NCBI RefSeq assembly: GCF_004349315.1
Contig: NZ_SMLH01000001.1
Coordinates: 310,001-374,000 of the forward strand
Source: Flavobacterium ranwuense
GTDB taxonomy: Bacteria; Bacteroidota; Bacteroidia; Flavobacteriales; Flavobacteriaceae
Direction of reading: 5' to 3'
DNA: 64,000 nucleotides
In this document: piece by piece, positions 18,401 to 29,152 of the stretch
How the letters are laid out: each line of letters starts with the position of its first letter
Numbering within the stretch: position 1 is the stretch's first letter
Position numbers and translations under genes: made by a program
The notes under the pieces: model-generated
What the model was told of the DNA's origin: nothing
What the model saw: the letters and a program-made list of their open reading frames with translations, nothing else
Database searches by the model: none

Positions 18401-18647
18401 TCCTCAAAAATTAAAACCTCAGGAGGGATTTGCAACAGTACCACTCACTAGTATCGTATTAGAAAATTAATTCGGCATGTACTCTATTATTACAAAAAAC
18501 AATGACAGGGTGGTTTGATTCTTTAATCCCCGTTTACCACGAGAAACCTCCACATACACAAGCACAAGGTTATTTGGTTTCAAAACAATGCTAATTATGA
18601 AAAAGATGGCATTATTTGAAATATCATGCTTGGCGATTGAACATAAA
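18401..18647. other. Noncoding convergent spacer
   Basis: About 250 bp between the plus-strand DoxX gene and the terminator of the minus-strand atp operon. A 70-codon minus-strand ORF exists (18467-18679), but its first codons lie in the terminator hairpin and its product resembles nothing. I regard the stretch as noncoding. Confidence 0.5.
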
Positions 18648-18677
18648 AAAAGCCAAACATTCCTGTTTGGCTTTTCC
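18648..18677. terminator. Terminator of the atpDC operon
   Basis: AGCCAAACA (18651-18659) and TGTTTGGCT (18664-18672) form a perfect 9-bp stem with a 4-nt loop. It is flanked by A and T runs, so it works in both directions. It lies 22 bp after the atpC stop codon. Confidence 0.9.
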
Positions 18678-18698
18678 ATTTTATTAATCGAAATTACT

Positions 18699-18980
18699 TT
18701 AGTCCGCTAAAATAATAACTTTATTGTCTTTCATTTCAATTGTTCCTGAATTGATAGCCAGCGTATAATTTTGAGCATCTAACTTAGTAAATTTATTGGC
18801 TACTTCTTTTGCAAAAGCAAAATTAGAAGCTGTAATTTTCACGATACCTTTTGCTAAAATAGAAACGATTGGTGCGTGATTATTCAAAATTTGAAAACTT
18901 CCATCAACTCCTGGCAATGTAACCGAGGTCACTTCTGCTGAAAATAATTTTGCTTCTGGTGATACTATTTCTAAAATCAT
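18699..18980 (-). CDS. atpC: F1 ATP synthase epsilon subunit
   Basis: A 93-aa protein beginning MILEIVSPEAKLFSAEVTSVTLPG and containing GSFQILNNHAPIVSIL, the conserved beta-sandwich motif of the epsilon subunit. It links the rotor gamma subunit to the c-ring in F1Fo ATP synthase. It is shorter than the ~135 aa of many bacterial epsilons because the C-terminal two-helix regulatory arm is missing, as is usual in Bacteroidota. It follows atpD with a 91-bp spacer that holds a large inverted repeat. Confidence 0.92.
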   Translation of the reverse strand: MILEIVSPEAKLFSAEVTSVTLPGVDGSFQILNNHAPIVSILAKGIVKITASNFAFAKEVANKFTKLDAQNYTLAINSGTIEMKDNKVIILAD

Positions 18981-18989
18981 AATTTTTTC

Positions 18990-19067
18990 AATTATGAATT
19001 ATGAATTATGAATTATAAATTATTTGAGGCTACCCAATTCATAATTTATAATTCATAATTTATAATT
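18990..19067. repeat. AT-rich 32-bp inverted repeat between atpD and atpC
   Basis: Arms at 18990-19021 and 19036-19067 match over 32 bp with three G/A differences, around a 14-nt loop. Both arms are built from the word AATTATGAATT/AATTATAAATT. In the atpDC message it would form a long hairpin between the two genes. Confidence 0.85.
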
Positions 19068-19071
19068 CTTT

Positions 19072-20586
<1,515 letters not shown>

Positions 20587-20667
20587 TTATGTATTTATTA
20601 AATAGCTATTTAGGTTTATGAAACAGAACCAATCGAATCTTATCGATCAGACACTTTTTTCAGTGCG

Positions 20668-20675
20668 CAAAGATA
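20668..20675 (-). promoter_or_regulatory. Promoter -7 box of atpDC
   Basis: Minus-strand TATCTTTG matches TAnnTTTG. A TTG (in TTATTG, 20695-20700) lies 19 nt further upstream, the expected flavobacterial -33 position. Transcription would start about 80 bp before atpD. Confidence 0.65.
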
Positions 20676-20787
20676 ATTTTTTAAAATATAAAATCAATAA
20701 TTTTTTTTATAAAAAACAGGATAATTTTAACGGATTGTTTCAAACCCGTTTACAAACAAACAAAAACGCTAGATTTTAATGAAATAA

Positions 20788-20820
20788 AAAACCACCGCGT
20801 CTTAAAACGGGTGGTTTTTT
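20788..20820 (-). terminator. Terminator after the SGNH lipoprotein gene
   Basis: AAACCACC and GGTGGTTT arms enclose a short loop, followed on the minus strand by TTTTTTA. It lies about 20 bp downstream of the stop codon at 20842 and upstream of atpD. Confidence 0.85.
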
Positions 20821-20841
20821 ACTTAAAATAATATCATTAAA

Positions 20842-22416
20842 TTAAAGCGACCTTGGAAATAAAATTCGATATTGTCCTAAATCTACTCCTTTTAAATTCG
20901 AACCATATTTAGCGTTAATTGCTTCAAGAAATTTATTGGCTATTAAAGCATAGCCTCTTGGGCTAGGATGAACACCATCAAGCGAAAACGCTCCTCCTGT
21001 AACATAGGTAGAGGTAAGAGTAAAACTATTACTTACTATTCCTGTAGTTGACAATTCAGTCATAATCACTTTTGTATCCACAAAAGCCAACCCTTTAGCA
21101 TCAGCAATTGTTTTTATAGCAACATTATAAGCATCCGTAGCAACTTTTACTTCCGCAATTTCTGTTGGTATCAGGACATGTTTGTCTTGTAATGGATAGG
21201 TAATTCCGAATTTATTTAAAGGAGACGGTGGTGCCATTCCTATACCTGAATCAACTGCAGTCGGTGCAGCTCCAATTGCAGATTGTGCTGGCAAGACTAC
21301 CAAATCCGTAGCAGTAGCTTGTCGAGCCTGTCCAAAAACACTTCCGTAAAAGGCCGCTGTAGCCGCACCCAAACTTGGAGTAAAAGCTGCTGTTAATTGA
21401 GCCGACAAATTTGTTAAAGACTCATCTTTAATCAACATTGGATTAGCAACCGTTGTAGAAAGAAGATTGATTCTAGCTCCTGCTCCAAATGCCGTTAACG
21501 CTTGTTTTAACGGACCATACAACTGAGCATTTAAGGCAGCTATAGTAGCTTGACCTACAGCTTCACTACCACTACCAAGAACTTTAGCCGTCAATGGATT
21601 GTAAGGAACGGTCGTGAAATAAGGAAGTGTATTTACATAAGGAAGATTCGCAACTACTCCTTTTGCTCCGTTGGCCGTTAGATTTGTAACCAAGCTTGAA
21701 TATACACTCGCAAAAACATTTGGATCTGTTATATCATTCCCTCCATAAGTGGCTGGATTTAAATTCCCTGTTTGGTTTACACCAATACCTCCAGATGTCG
21801 CATAACTCAAAACATCATTACCACCAATCCATAAAGAAAAGAAAGTAGGCGCTTGAACTAAAGCATCTGCTAAAATTGTTGTCCCAGCTGTAGTTGCAAA
21901 TCGTGCAAAATAAGGATTCGCAGCGCCTGAAAGAACACCTACTACATTTCCATATCCTGGCGCTACCAAATGATAGCTTTTTGCCCCGGGAACCCCCAAA
22001 TTATTAAATGGCCCCGTAACCTTAGTATTCACTTCTGTCGTCGGTGTTCCGCTTACCGGCACAGGTCCAGTACCGTTAAAATACAAGCGAACTCCTGCTA
22101 TTACATTTCCACCCAGCAACAATCCTCCAACATTATCCGATGTAAAAGGTGTTTTAAAATCACCCCCTCCAGCTGCAGCAAATTGCTGTGATAGTATATT
22201 AACATAAGAACCTTCCTGTCCTTTTTTGAAAAGCGCGCCATCACTATATCCCGCTGCAAACGAATCTCCCAATGCAACATATTTAGAAAAGCTTGCTGAA
22301 CCTGCCGTTAAGGGCAATCCGTCAGATGAATTATGAACAACCACCGCTTCATCATCATTATTACATGCTACAAAGCCTAAAGAAACCAATAGTAGCCATT
22401 TGAAATTTTTTATCAT
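20842..22416 (-). CDS. SGNH/GDSL-family hydrolase lipoprotein
   Basis: A 524-aa lipoprotein with signal peptide and lipobox (SLGFVAC, then NNDDE). Block I of the SGNH fold is YVALGDSFAAGYSDG, with the catalytic Ser in GDS; block III is WIGGNDVL (oxyanion Asn); block V is SLDGVHPSPRGYALIA, with the Asp/His pair. It is therefore a probable esterase or lipase attached to the outer membrane. At 524 aa it is longer than minimal GDSL enzymes, with insertions between blocks. It follows the TonB-receptor gene by 31 bp on the same strand, so the two probably act together, the hydrolase on a substrate or product of the receptor. Confidence 0.88.
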   Translation of the reverse strand: MIKNFKWLLLVSLGFVACNNDDEAVVVHNSSDGLPLTAGSASFSKYVALGDSFAAGYSDGALFKKGQEGSYVNILSQQFAAAGGGDFKTPFTSDNVGGLLLGGNVIAGVRLYFNGTGPVPVSGTPTTEVNTKVTGPFNNLGVPGAKSYHLVAPGYGNVVGVLSGAANPYFARFATTAGTTILADALVQAPTFFSLWIGGNDVLSYATSGGIGVNQTGNLNPATYGGNDITDPNVFASVYSSLVTNLTANGAKGVVANLPYVNTLPYFTTVPYNPLTAKVLGSGSEAVGQATIAALNAQLYGPLKQALTAFGAGARINLLSTTVANPMLIKDESLTNLSAQLTAAFTPSLGAATAAFYGSVFGQARQATATDLVVLPAQSAIGAAPTAVDSGIGMAPPSPLNKFGITYPLQDKHVLIPTEIAEVKVATDAYNVAIKTIADAKGLAFVDTKVIMTELSTTGIVSNSFTLTSTYVTGGAFSLDGVHPSPRGYALIANKFLEAINAKYGSNLKGVDLGQYRILFPRSL

Positions 22417-22447
22417 GGTTAAGTTTTTTTTTAAATTATTGACTCAA

Positions 22448-25282
22448 TTACGGGTTGATTGTCCAAGAAGCAAAAAACTGCTGCCCAATTAATCCTGCAC
22501 CTAATACTTGAGTATATTCTTTTCCTCCAATGTTTGAAGCTCCTAATTTAAGCGTTGATTTTAGTTTTGGCATATTGTAATTAACTTGAGCATCAATAAC
22601 AGTTGCAGCATCGATCATACCATCTGCCATTGTGGATTGCCACAAATACTCACTATTCCATCTTCCACTTACGTTAAATCCAAAATTATTAAATAATTTT
22701 TCGTTTCCAAATGATGCTTTTACTCTGTGTTTTGGTGTATTAAAACCAGCTTCAAAACTTGGGTCTTTTTCCTGATCGAATTTAAATTCTGCAAAATTAT
22801 AGTTCACACCAACTTCAAAGTTTCTATATACTTTTTTAGAAAGTCCAAGACCAAAACCAAGTGATTCGATTTCTATGTCAGTGTTAGTATACAATTGATA
22901 TGCTCTGAAATTACCATTTTGAAGCGCATGCAATGATTGAGCTCCCGGATCTGTAGGCCCCGCTAAAGGATTTGGAGAATCTGCTGCCGTACCATAAAAG
23001 GGAGCTACAACATTTAAATTACCGATAAAATCATTATAAATATTATAATATCCATTAACGTCAATAGACACATCTTTTATAAAAGAACGATACCCTATTT
23101 CAAACGCCTTAACCTGTTCAGGTTTTACATAATCTACATTTGTTTTTCTTAACAAAGCCGAGCCAGCAATAGGATTACTAGACGCTAAAGCACTAAAAGC
23201 ACCAACTGACGAAGCTGTGTATGAATTATTATAAGCATTCAAACCAGTCATAACAACAGAAGTTCCACCAGCAAAAGCTTGACCAACAGCAGTAGAAACT
23301 GGCAAAGTTTCACTATATCTAGTTAAATTATCTGGAGCTGAACCAAGTAATATGGCACTTCCAACATTAAACCCAATGTATTGATCTTGTGTTGATGGAT
23401 TTCTAAACCCCGTTTGAAAAGAAGTTCTAAAGTTGTGTTTCTTGCTTTCTCCACCAGAATATACTAGAGAAACTCTTGGAGAAACACTACCGTCGAAATT
23501 TTTTGATTTATCGTAGCGAATAGATCCGGTAAATTTCAATCTATCCTCTATAAATCTTTTTGTTAATTGTGTGTAAGCACCGTATTCATTATAATTAATC
23601 GGACCATTTGCATCGGTATAAATTCTACCATAAGAATTTAATTCATAAAGTCTAAAAGACCCGCCTACTTGGATTTCTGCAAATTTTATAATGTCTTTAA
23701 AATTATAATTGGCATCAGAATGGTATATTTTGGAATTATCCACCAGTTTTGAACCCGAAAGCACACTTGGATCAGCAATAACACTATTAAAAGCAGCTTT
23801 AAATTCCGGTGTACCAGGAATAAGTCTTCCAGTATCTGCCGTATTTCTTGCGATTATATGTGCATTTTCCGGACTTGCACCGCCTAAAGTTGATTGAATA
23901 TAAGCTCCGGCATATTGCCCGAACCATGTTTTATCATCCTTCCATTTTCTATTTATGTTGATTCCTGTAAAAAGCATATCATACGATTTCCCTCCATCTT
24001 CGTTAGTTGTATACCCTCTTACAAAGAAATTTTTCCCTTTTATTTCTAATTTATGCTGTTGCATAAAAAAATCATTCAGATAATATCTATTTGCTCCTTG
24101 GTATACTGCGTTTCCGAAACCAAATTTACTTTGCCAAATAACTTCTAAATTTTCACTCCCAAAAGGTCTGTAGTGAAGAGAGAAATCAATTTTAGTATTA
24201 CTCGCTTTGTTATTTGTTAAATCCACTTCATTGTATCCCGTTCTACTCACGTTGTAATTTGGAAGCAAATTCACAGCTCCTGCCGGTATTAAACCCAAAG
24301 AGGCCAAAGATTGTCCTACTCCTTTTATATTAGTAGTAACTTCATCACCATACACATTAATACCATCATAATTCACATCACTTCTATCTCTTCCCACAAC
24401 TCTCTTGTCATCATAGTTTGTAGCATGCCAATCTGTACCATGCAAGTAAGTGAAGTTAGCTTTTCCAGCCAATTTTGAACTAAATGCATGTGCCATTCTT
24501 ATTCCATAATCAACGTAATCATTTGAACCGGCAGCATCTTGAACCGTCTGTCCATACTTTGCATAAGCTGTAATACCTTGACTTGTAAATGGATTTTTAC
24601 TATTCATAAACAAAATACCATTAAAAGCATTTGCACCATATAAAGCTGATGATGCTCCAGGCAACAACTCCACGCTCTGAACATCAATTTCCGAAACACC
24701 AATCATGTTACCCAATACAAAATTCAATAGCGGCGAAGAATTGTCCATTCCATCAACCAATTGCATAAAACGCGTATTGGCCACAGTAGCAAAACCACGC
24801 GTGTTTATTGATTTAAAAGACAAACTACTTGTATTCATCTGAACTTCTTTCAAATTTTCTAAACCATCATAAAAAGTTGGAGATGCCGATTTTTTAATAT
24901 CAGCGATACCCATTCTTTCAATTGTCACCGGCGATTCTAACACTCTTTCTGGAGTTCTTGAAGCCGAAACTACTATCTCATTTAGCTTAGTCTCTTCATC
25001 CTGAAGCTTTACCACTACCTTCTGAGTATTAGAAGAAACACTGATCTTTTGAGAACTATACCCTACACTCGTAACCTCAATTGTAAAAGGCGGCTTTCTA
25101 GACGATTGTAAAGTAAAAGAACCATCGAAATCGGTTATCGTACCCGAAGTATCTCCAACGATTTTAATGTTGGCTCCAGGAATAGGTTGATTGTTACTGT
25201 CTGTAACAATACCTGAAATTGAATTTTGAGCAAAAGTTAGGCTACAAAAAAACAATGACAAAAAAAGTAAATACACTCTCAT
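22448..25282 (-). CDS. TonB-dependent outer-membrane receptor
   Basis: A 944-aa receptor. A signal peptide (about 1-18) precedes a CarboxypepD_reg-like domain (about 20-105: ISGIVTDSNNQPIPGANIKI). A plug domain follows (about 110-230, with VSASRTPERVLESPVTIERMG and DNSSPLLNFVLGN), then a 22-strand-type barrel ending in an aromatic strand (QQFFASWTINP). It imports or binds a ligand at the outer membrane using TonB energy. No SusD partner is adjacent, so it is not a classical SusCD pair; its partner is the SGNH-hydrolase lipoprotein downstream. The substrate is unknown. Confidence 0.92.
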   Translation of the reverse strand: MRVYLLFLSLFFCSLTFAQNSISGIVTDSNNQPIPGANIKIVGDTSGTITDFDGSFTLQSSRKPPFTIEVTSVGYSSQKISVSSNTQKVVVKLQDEETKLNEIVVSASRTPERVLESPVTIERMGIADIKKSASPTFYDGLENLKEVQMNTSSLSFKSINTRGFATVANTRFMQLVDGMDNSSPLLNFVLGNMIGVSEIDVQSVELLPGASSALYGANAFNGILFMNSKNPFTSQGITAYAKYGQTVQDAAGSNDYVDYGIRMAHAFSSKLAGKANFTYLHGTDWHATNYDDKRVVGRDRSDVNYDGINVYGDEVTTNIKGVGQSLASLGLIPAGAVNLLPNYNVSRTGYNEVDLTNNKASNTKIDFSLHYRPFGSENLEVIWQSKFGFGNAVYQGANRYYLNDFFMQQHKLEIKGKNFFVRGYTTNEDGGKSYDMLFTGININRKWKDDKTWFGQYAGAYIQSTLGGASPENAHIIARNTADTGRLIPGTPEFKAAFNSVIADPSVLSGSKLVDNSKIYHSDANYNFKDIIKFAEIQVGGSFRLYELNSYGRIYTDANGPINYNEYGAYTQLTKRFIEDRLKFTGSIRYDKSKNFDGSVSPRVSLVYSGGESKKHNFRTSFQTGFRNPSTQDQYIGFNVGSAILLGSAPDNLTRYSETLPVSTAVGQAFAGGTSVVMTGLNAYNNSYTASSVGAFSALASSNPIAGSALLRKTNVDYVKPEQVKAFEIGYRSFIKDVSIDVNGYYNIYNDFIGNLNVVAPFYGTAADSPNPLAGPTDPGAQSLHALQNGNFRAYQLYTNTDIEIESLGFGLGLSKKVYRNFEVGVNYNFAEFKFDQEKDPSFEAGFNTPKHRVKASFGNEKLFNNFGFNVSGRWNSEYLWQSTMADGMIDAATVIDAQVNYNMPKLKSTLKLGASNIGGKEYTQVLGAGLIGQQFFASWTINP

Positions 25283-25600
25283 TGGGTTATAATTTGTTGG
25301 TTTATGACGCCAAAGTACAAATATTTTTGATATTATTAAAAAAGCCCTTAAAAAATTTCATATTTATCAATTATTTTACATCATTTGCACTTATTCTATA
25401 TTTATTTTTTATTGTTATATGTTAAAAATTATGTAATAATAACAGAATATCATTATGCATGCATATAAAAAATACATTTATCACAAAAAAAATATTAAAT
25501 TTTAGATATTTGATAAAAGTGATTAAGAAGGAGAAATTTAACGTTTTCTTTACTCTTTTAGGCATTTAAAAAGCAACGTCCTAAAATACTTATTCAAAAA
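25283..25600. other. AT-rich upstream region of the TonB receptor gene
   Basis: Very AT-rich region without a convincing ORF, lying between the TonB-receptor start and the glmS terminator. GTACTTTGG, a near match to the flavobacterial -7 box lacking one spacer base, occurs on the minus strand about 30 bp upstream of the receptor ATG. I see nothing else. Confidence 0.45.
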
Positions 25601-25635
25601 AAAAAGCCTCGAAAGAAAATCTTTCGAGGCTTAGT
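25601..25635 (-). terminator. Terminator after glmS
   Basis: AAGCCTCGAAAG and CTTTCGAGGCTT form a perfect 12-bp stem around a 5-nt loop. On the minus strand the stem is followed by a run of at least ten T residues. It lies about 40 bp beyond the glmS stop. Confidence 0.92.
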
Positions 25636-25673
25636 TTAAAATATTATAATGTAACACTGTTTTGCAAATAAAT

Positions 25674-27521
25674 TTATTCCACAGTTACTGATTTTGCTAA
25701 ATTACGAGGTTGATCTACATTACAACCACGCATAACAGCAATATGATATGATAAAAGCTGCAATGGAATTGTGGTAATCAATGGCGATAAAGCATCTGAT
25801 GTTTCAGGGATTTCAATAACATAATCAGCTAATTCGCGCACTTGTGTATCACCTTTAGTTACTACGGCAATAATTTTCCCGCTTCTGGATTTAATCTCCT
25901 GAATATTACTTACAATTTTGTCGTAGTGTCCTTGTTTTGGAGCAATAACAACCACCGGCATAAGTTCGTCAATTAATGCAATTGGCCCGTGTTTCATCTC
26001 TGCTGCAGGATATCCTTCAGCATGTATATAGGATATCTCTTTAAGCTTCAAAGCGCCTTCAAGAGCTACAGGAAAGTTATACCCTCTTCCTAAATAAAGA
26101 CAATTTGGAGCGTCTTTAAAAACTGAAGCAATTTCTTTTGCCTTCTCATTTGTTTCTAAAGCTTCTTTCACTTTTTCAGGAATAATTTCCAATTCTTGCA
26201 AATAGGTATGAAAATCACTATTTGACAAAGTTCCTTTGGCTTTTGCCAAACGCAAAGCTATCATTGTCAATACTGTAATTTGTGTGGTAAAAGCTTTAGT
26301 CGATGCCACACCTATTTCAGGTCCGGCATGCGTGTAAGCTCCCGCATGTGTTTCTCTAGAAATAGAAGAACCTACCACATTACAAACACCAAACACAAAT
26401 GCTCCATGCTCTTTGGCTAGTTTTATTGCGGCCATAGTATCTGCCGTTTCTCCAGATTGTGAGATAGCAATAACTACGTCTTTACTGTTTATGATTGGGT
26501 TTCTATATCTAAATTCTGAAGCATATTCTACTTCTACAGGAATACGTGCAAACTCTTCAAAAACATATTCTGCTACTAAACCAGCATGCCATGAAGTTCC
26601 ACAGGCTACTATAATAATTCTATCGGCATTAAGGAATTTTTCTAAATTATCCTCAACTCCTGCCATTTGAATAATACCTTCATTAGCATGAAGTCTTCCG
26701 CGATACGTATCTTTTATAACACTTGGTTGCTCATAAATTTCCTTAAGCATAAAATGATCGTAACCACCTTTTTCAATTTGCTCTAAGTTCATTTGAAGCT
26801 CCTGAATATAAGGATCAACTAAAGAATCATCTTTAATTTTTCTAATTTTCATCGCTTTATGCAATCTAATATTTGCCATTTCTCCATCTTCAAGATAGAT
26901 AGCATTAGAAGTATATTCTATAAAAGGCGAAGCATCGGAGGCAATGAAATATTCTCCTTCTCCTACTCCAATTGCCAATGGACTTCCTAATCTGGCAGCA
27001 ACAATTTCGTTTGGATTCTTTTTGTCAAAAACAGCAATTGCATAAGCTCCCACTACTTGATTCAGCGCTACCTGAACCGCTTTTCCCAGTTTTAAATTCT
27101 CTTTTGTTTGTACCTCTTCAATAAGATTTACCAATACTTCAGTATCTGTATCAGAATGGAAAACATACCCTCTTTTTATTAATTCAGCTTTCAATGGCGC
27201 ATAATTCTCAATGATACCATTATGAATTATTGCCAAATCTCCTGAATTTGAAAGATGTGGATGTGAATTCACATCGTTTGGCACACCATGAGTTGCCCAA
27301 CGCGTATGTCCAATTCCTATTGTTCCGTTTGTTGTAATTGCTGTAGAAGCTTTCTCCTCAAGATCTGAAACCTTACCTTTTGTCTTACAAAGTTTTAGTT
27401 CTTCACCGTCATACAACATCACACCAGCGCTGTCATAACCTCTATATTCGAGTCTCTTTAATCCTTTTATTACAATAGGATAAGCTTCTCTATAACCAAT
27501 ATATCCAACGATTCCACACAT
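25674..27521 (-). CDS. glmS: Glutamine--fructose-6-phosphate aminotransferase (isomerizing)
   Basis: A full-length 615-aa GlmS, which makes glucosamine-6-phosphate for peptidoglycan and LPS. The N-terminal glutaminase domain begins MCGIVGYIGY, with Cys2 the nucleophile, and carries GHTRWATHG and HNGIIEN. Two SIS domains follow, with SQSGETADT and the C-terminal DQPRNLAKSVTVE. It is the last gene of a three-gene minus-strand group (GT5-like protein, DUF4270, glmS), with only 9 bp separating it from DUF4270. Confidence 0.97.
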   Translation of the reverse strand: MCGIVGYIGYREAYPIVIKGLKRLEYRGYDSAGVMLYDGEELKLCKTKGKVSDLEEKASTAITTNGTIGIGHTRWATHGVPNDVNSHPHLSNSGDLAIIHNGIIENYAPLKAELIKRGYVFHSDTDTEVLVNLIEEVQTKENLKLGKAVQVALNQVVGAYAIAVFDKKNPNEIVAARLGSPLAIGVGEGEYFIASDASPFIEYTSNAIYLEDGEMANIRLHKAMKIRKIKDDSLVDPYIQELQMNLEQIEKGGYDHFMLKEIYEQPSVIKDTYRGRLHANEGIIQMAGVEDNLEKFLNADRIIIVACGTSWHAGLVAEYVFEEFARIPVEVEYASEFRYRNPIINSKDVVIAISQSGETADTMAAIKLAKEHGAFVFGVCNVVGSSISRETHAGAYTHAGPEIGVASTKAFTTQITVLTMIALRLAKAKGTLSNSDFHTYLQELEIIPEKVKEALETNEKAKEIASVFKDAPNCLYLGRGYNFPVALEGALKLKEISYIHAEGYPAAEMKHGPIALIDELMPVVVIAPKQGHYDKIVSNIQEIKSRSGKIIAVVTKGDTQVRELADYVIEIPETSDALSPLITTIPLQLLSYHIAVMRGCNVDQPRNLAKSVTVE

Positions 27522-27530
27522 AGTCTTACT

Positions 27531-29132
27531 TTAATTAGGTTTTGTATAATAAATTTCAAGTTTCAATCTCTTATCATCAGGAACTGTGGATTTCCCTCCA
27601 AACAAAATAGTTCCTAAGGGATTCATTACTGATGCTTTTGGCGCTCCCGAAATAAAAGCGTTTGGGGTTCTTAATTTATGAGAAGCGATTGTTGCAATAT
27701 CTTCTGTAACTACTAAGCCCAATTTAACATTAGTTGAATCTTTATACTTAACAAGATTCCTTATTTGATTTGTAACTCTAATTTTATATGTAACTCCTCT
27801 TTTACTGGTAGCATCAGTATTTATATTACCATCAAAAATGACTTTTGATTTTTTAATATCGATGCTGTTTGTTGTTACATCTGCATAATAATCAACAATA
27901 GGTCGGTTATTATTAAAATCATATAAATAGATTCTTCGTGGCTCATAATTATTAGCCATAGTAGCAGCATCAATATGAAAAACCAAATTAGCTTCATTAA
28001 TCAACCACCCACTATTCCTAATAGCTTCTAACTGACCTGGGGTATTAAAAAGGCTAATCACAGCCACGGATCCTTCACCACCTTTTAGATACAGTTTATC
28101 ATCACCTTCGGTTGTATTTCCCGTGTTTGGCAACGCATTATAAGCAAGTCCACTTCCTGCAAAATCAGTATTCAACAAACTCACAGAGTTTCCAGTCATG
28201 TTAAGTACTATAGTTTTTTTAACTCGTGTAATTGTAGTCACACCACCAGTTGTTGTGGACAAATCTTCATTATATTTTATAGTAATTTTTCCTTCCTTAA
28301 AATTCAACATTGCTAAATTTCCGGCACTACTTCCTGATTTTTCCATTTTAAAATAAAGCCCTCTGAAGTACTCTTTGAAAACATCATTTGTGGCCAATTT
28401 TCCAGCAGCCACAGCATCAATTATTCTTGTTTTGAAATAGCCTCTATTCAAGCTTAATTTCATTCCTGGAGGAGTTCTTGTAGTTGTAACCACTTTAGTA
28501 ATTGAATCCGTTGAAGTCACAACATGCTCTGCTGGGTCAAAGAAAAAGCTATCATTTTGAGCCAAACTAGAATCGTCATTTAAACGATTAGGTTTTTTAA
28601 CATTATCAAATTCTGAATTTTGATTTGTAAAATATTTTTGAGGCTGTTGAAATCCACCTATAGGATCTGAATCTCTCATATAATAACCCGATTCGTAAAC
28701 ACTTAGTTTCATTACAGCCTTATCAGCTCCATATATAGAATCTAGGACATATTCATGACTGCCATCTGTTTTTGTAACCGTTTTTGACGCATCATAATAA
28801 TATGGCAAAGTCAGAACAACACTTTCAATATAAGGTCTTGTCCCAACAGCTGTTATCGTTGCAGACAAAGTCAATTGAGTACCGAAATTGGCCGTTGTCT
28901 CGCCAAAATTTGAGTTGTTATAAATCCCCAAAGGATTTATAACAAGATTATTCGATTGTATAGGTCCTGTTTTTTGATTGTAAGCTAAAACATCGTACGT
29001 TTCTTTTTTGAGATCAAAATTGTTATCACCAATTAAATCACCCCCAATTTCATTATAATCTTTATCACAAGAATATAAAAAAACAACACTCACAACTACC
29101 AGAATTTTCTTAAAAAAAGAATTATTGTACAT
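27531..29132 (-). CDS. DUF4270 outer-envelope lipoprotein
   Basis: A 533-aa lipoprotein (signal peptide, VFLYSC lipobox) with the DUF4270 N-terminal phrase EIGGDLIGDNNF and the following beta-rich region (FGTQLTLSATI, YIESVVLTLPYYYD). DUF4270 proteins are found in Bacteroidota; their biochemical role is not established to my knowledge. It lies between the GT5-like gene and glmS, an arrangement common in flavobacteria, which suggests a link with sugar-precursor or cell-envelope metabolism. Confidence 0.85.
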   Translation of the reverse strand: MYNNSFFKKILVVVSVVFLYSCDKDYNEIGGDLIGDNNFDLKKETYDVLAYNQKTGPIQSNNLVINPLGIYNNSNFGETTANFGTQLTLSATITAVGTRPYIESVVLTLPYYYDASKTVTKTDGSHEYVLDSIYGADKAVMKLSVYESGYYMRDSDPIGGFQQPQKYFTNQNSEFDNVKKPNRLNDDSSLAQNDSFFFDPAEHVVTSTDSITKVVTTTRTPPGMKLSLNRGYFKTRIIDAVAAGKLATNDVFKEYFRGLYFKMEKSGSSAGNLAMLNFKEGKITIKYNEDLSTTTGGVTTITRVKKTIVLNMTGNSVSLLNTDFAGSGLAYNALPNTGNTTEGDDKLYLKGGEGSVAVISLFNTPGQLEAIRNSGWLINEANLVFHIDAATMANNYEPRRIYLYDFNNNRPIVDYYADVTTNSIDIKKSKVIFDGNINTDATSKRGVTYKIRVTNQIRNLVKYKDSTNVKLGLVVTEDIATIASHKLRTPNAFISGAPKASVMNPLGTILFGGKSTVPDDKRLKLEIYYTKPN

Positions 29133-29152
29133 ATTTAATAAAAAAGTTTAAT

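Noticed and set aside
18467-18679. 70-codon minus-strand ORF downstream of the DoxX gene
   Set aside because: Its first codons lie in the atp terminator hairpin, its product resembles nothing, and it lies in a convergent spacer.
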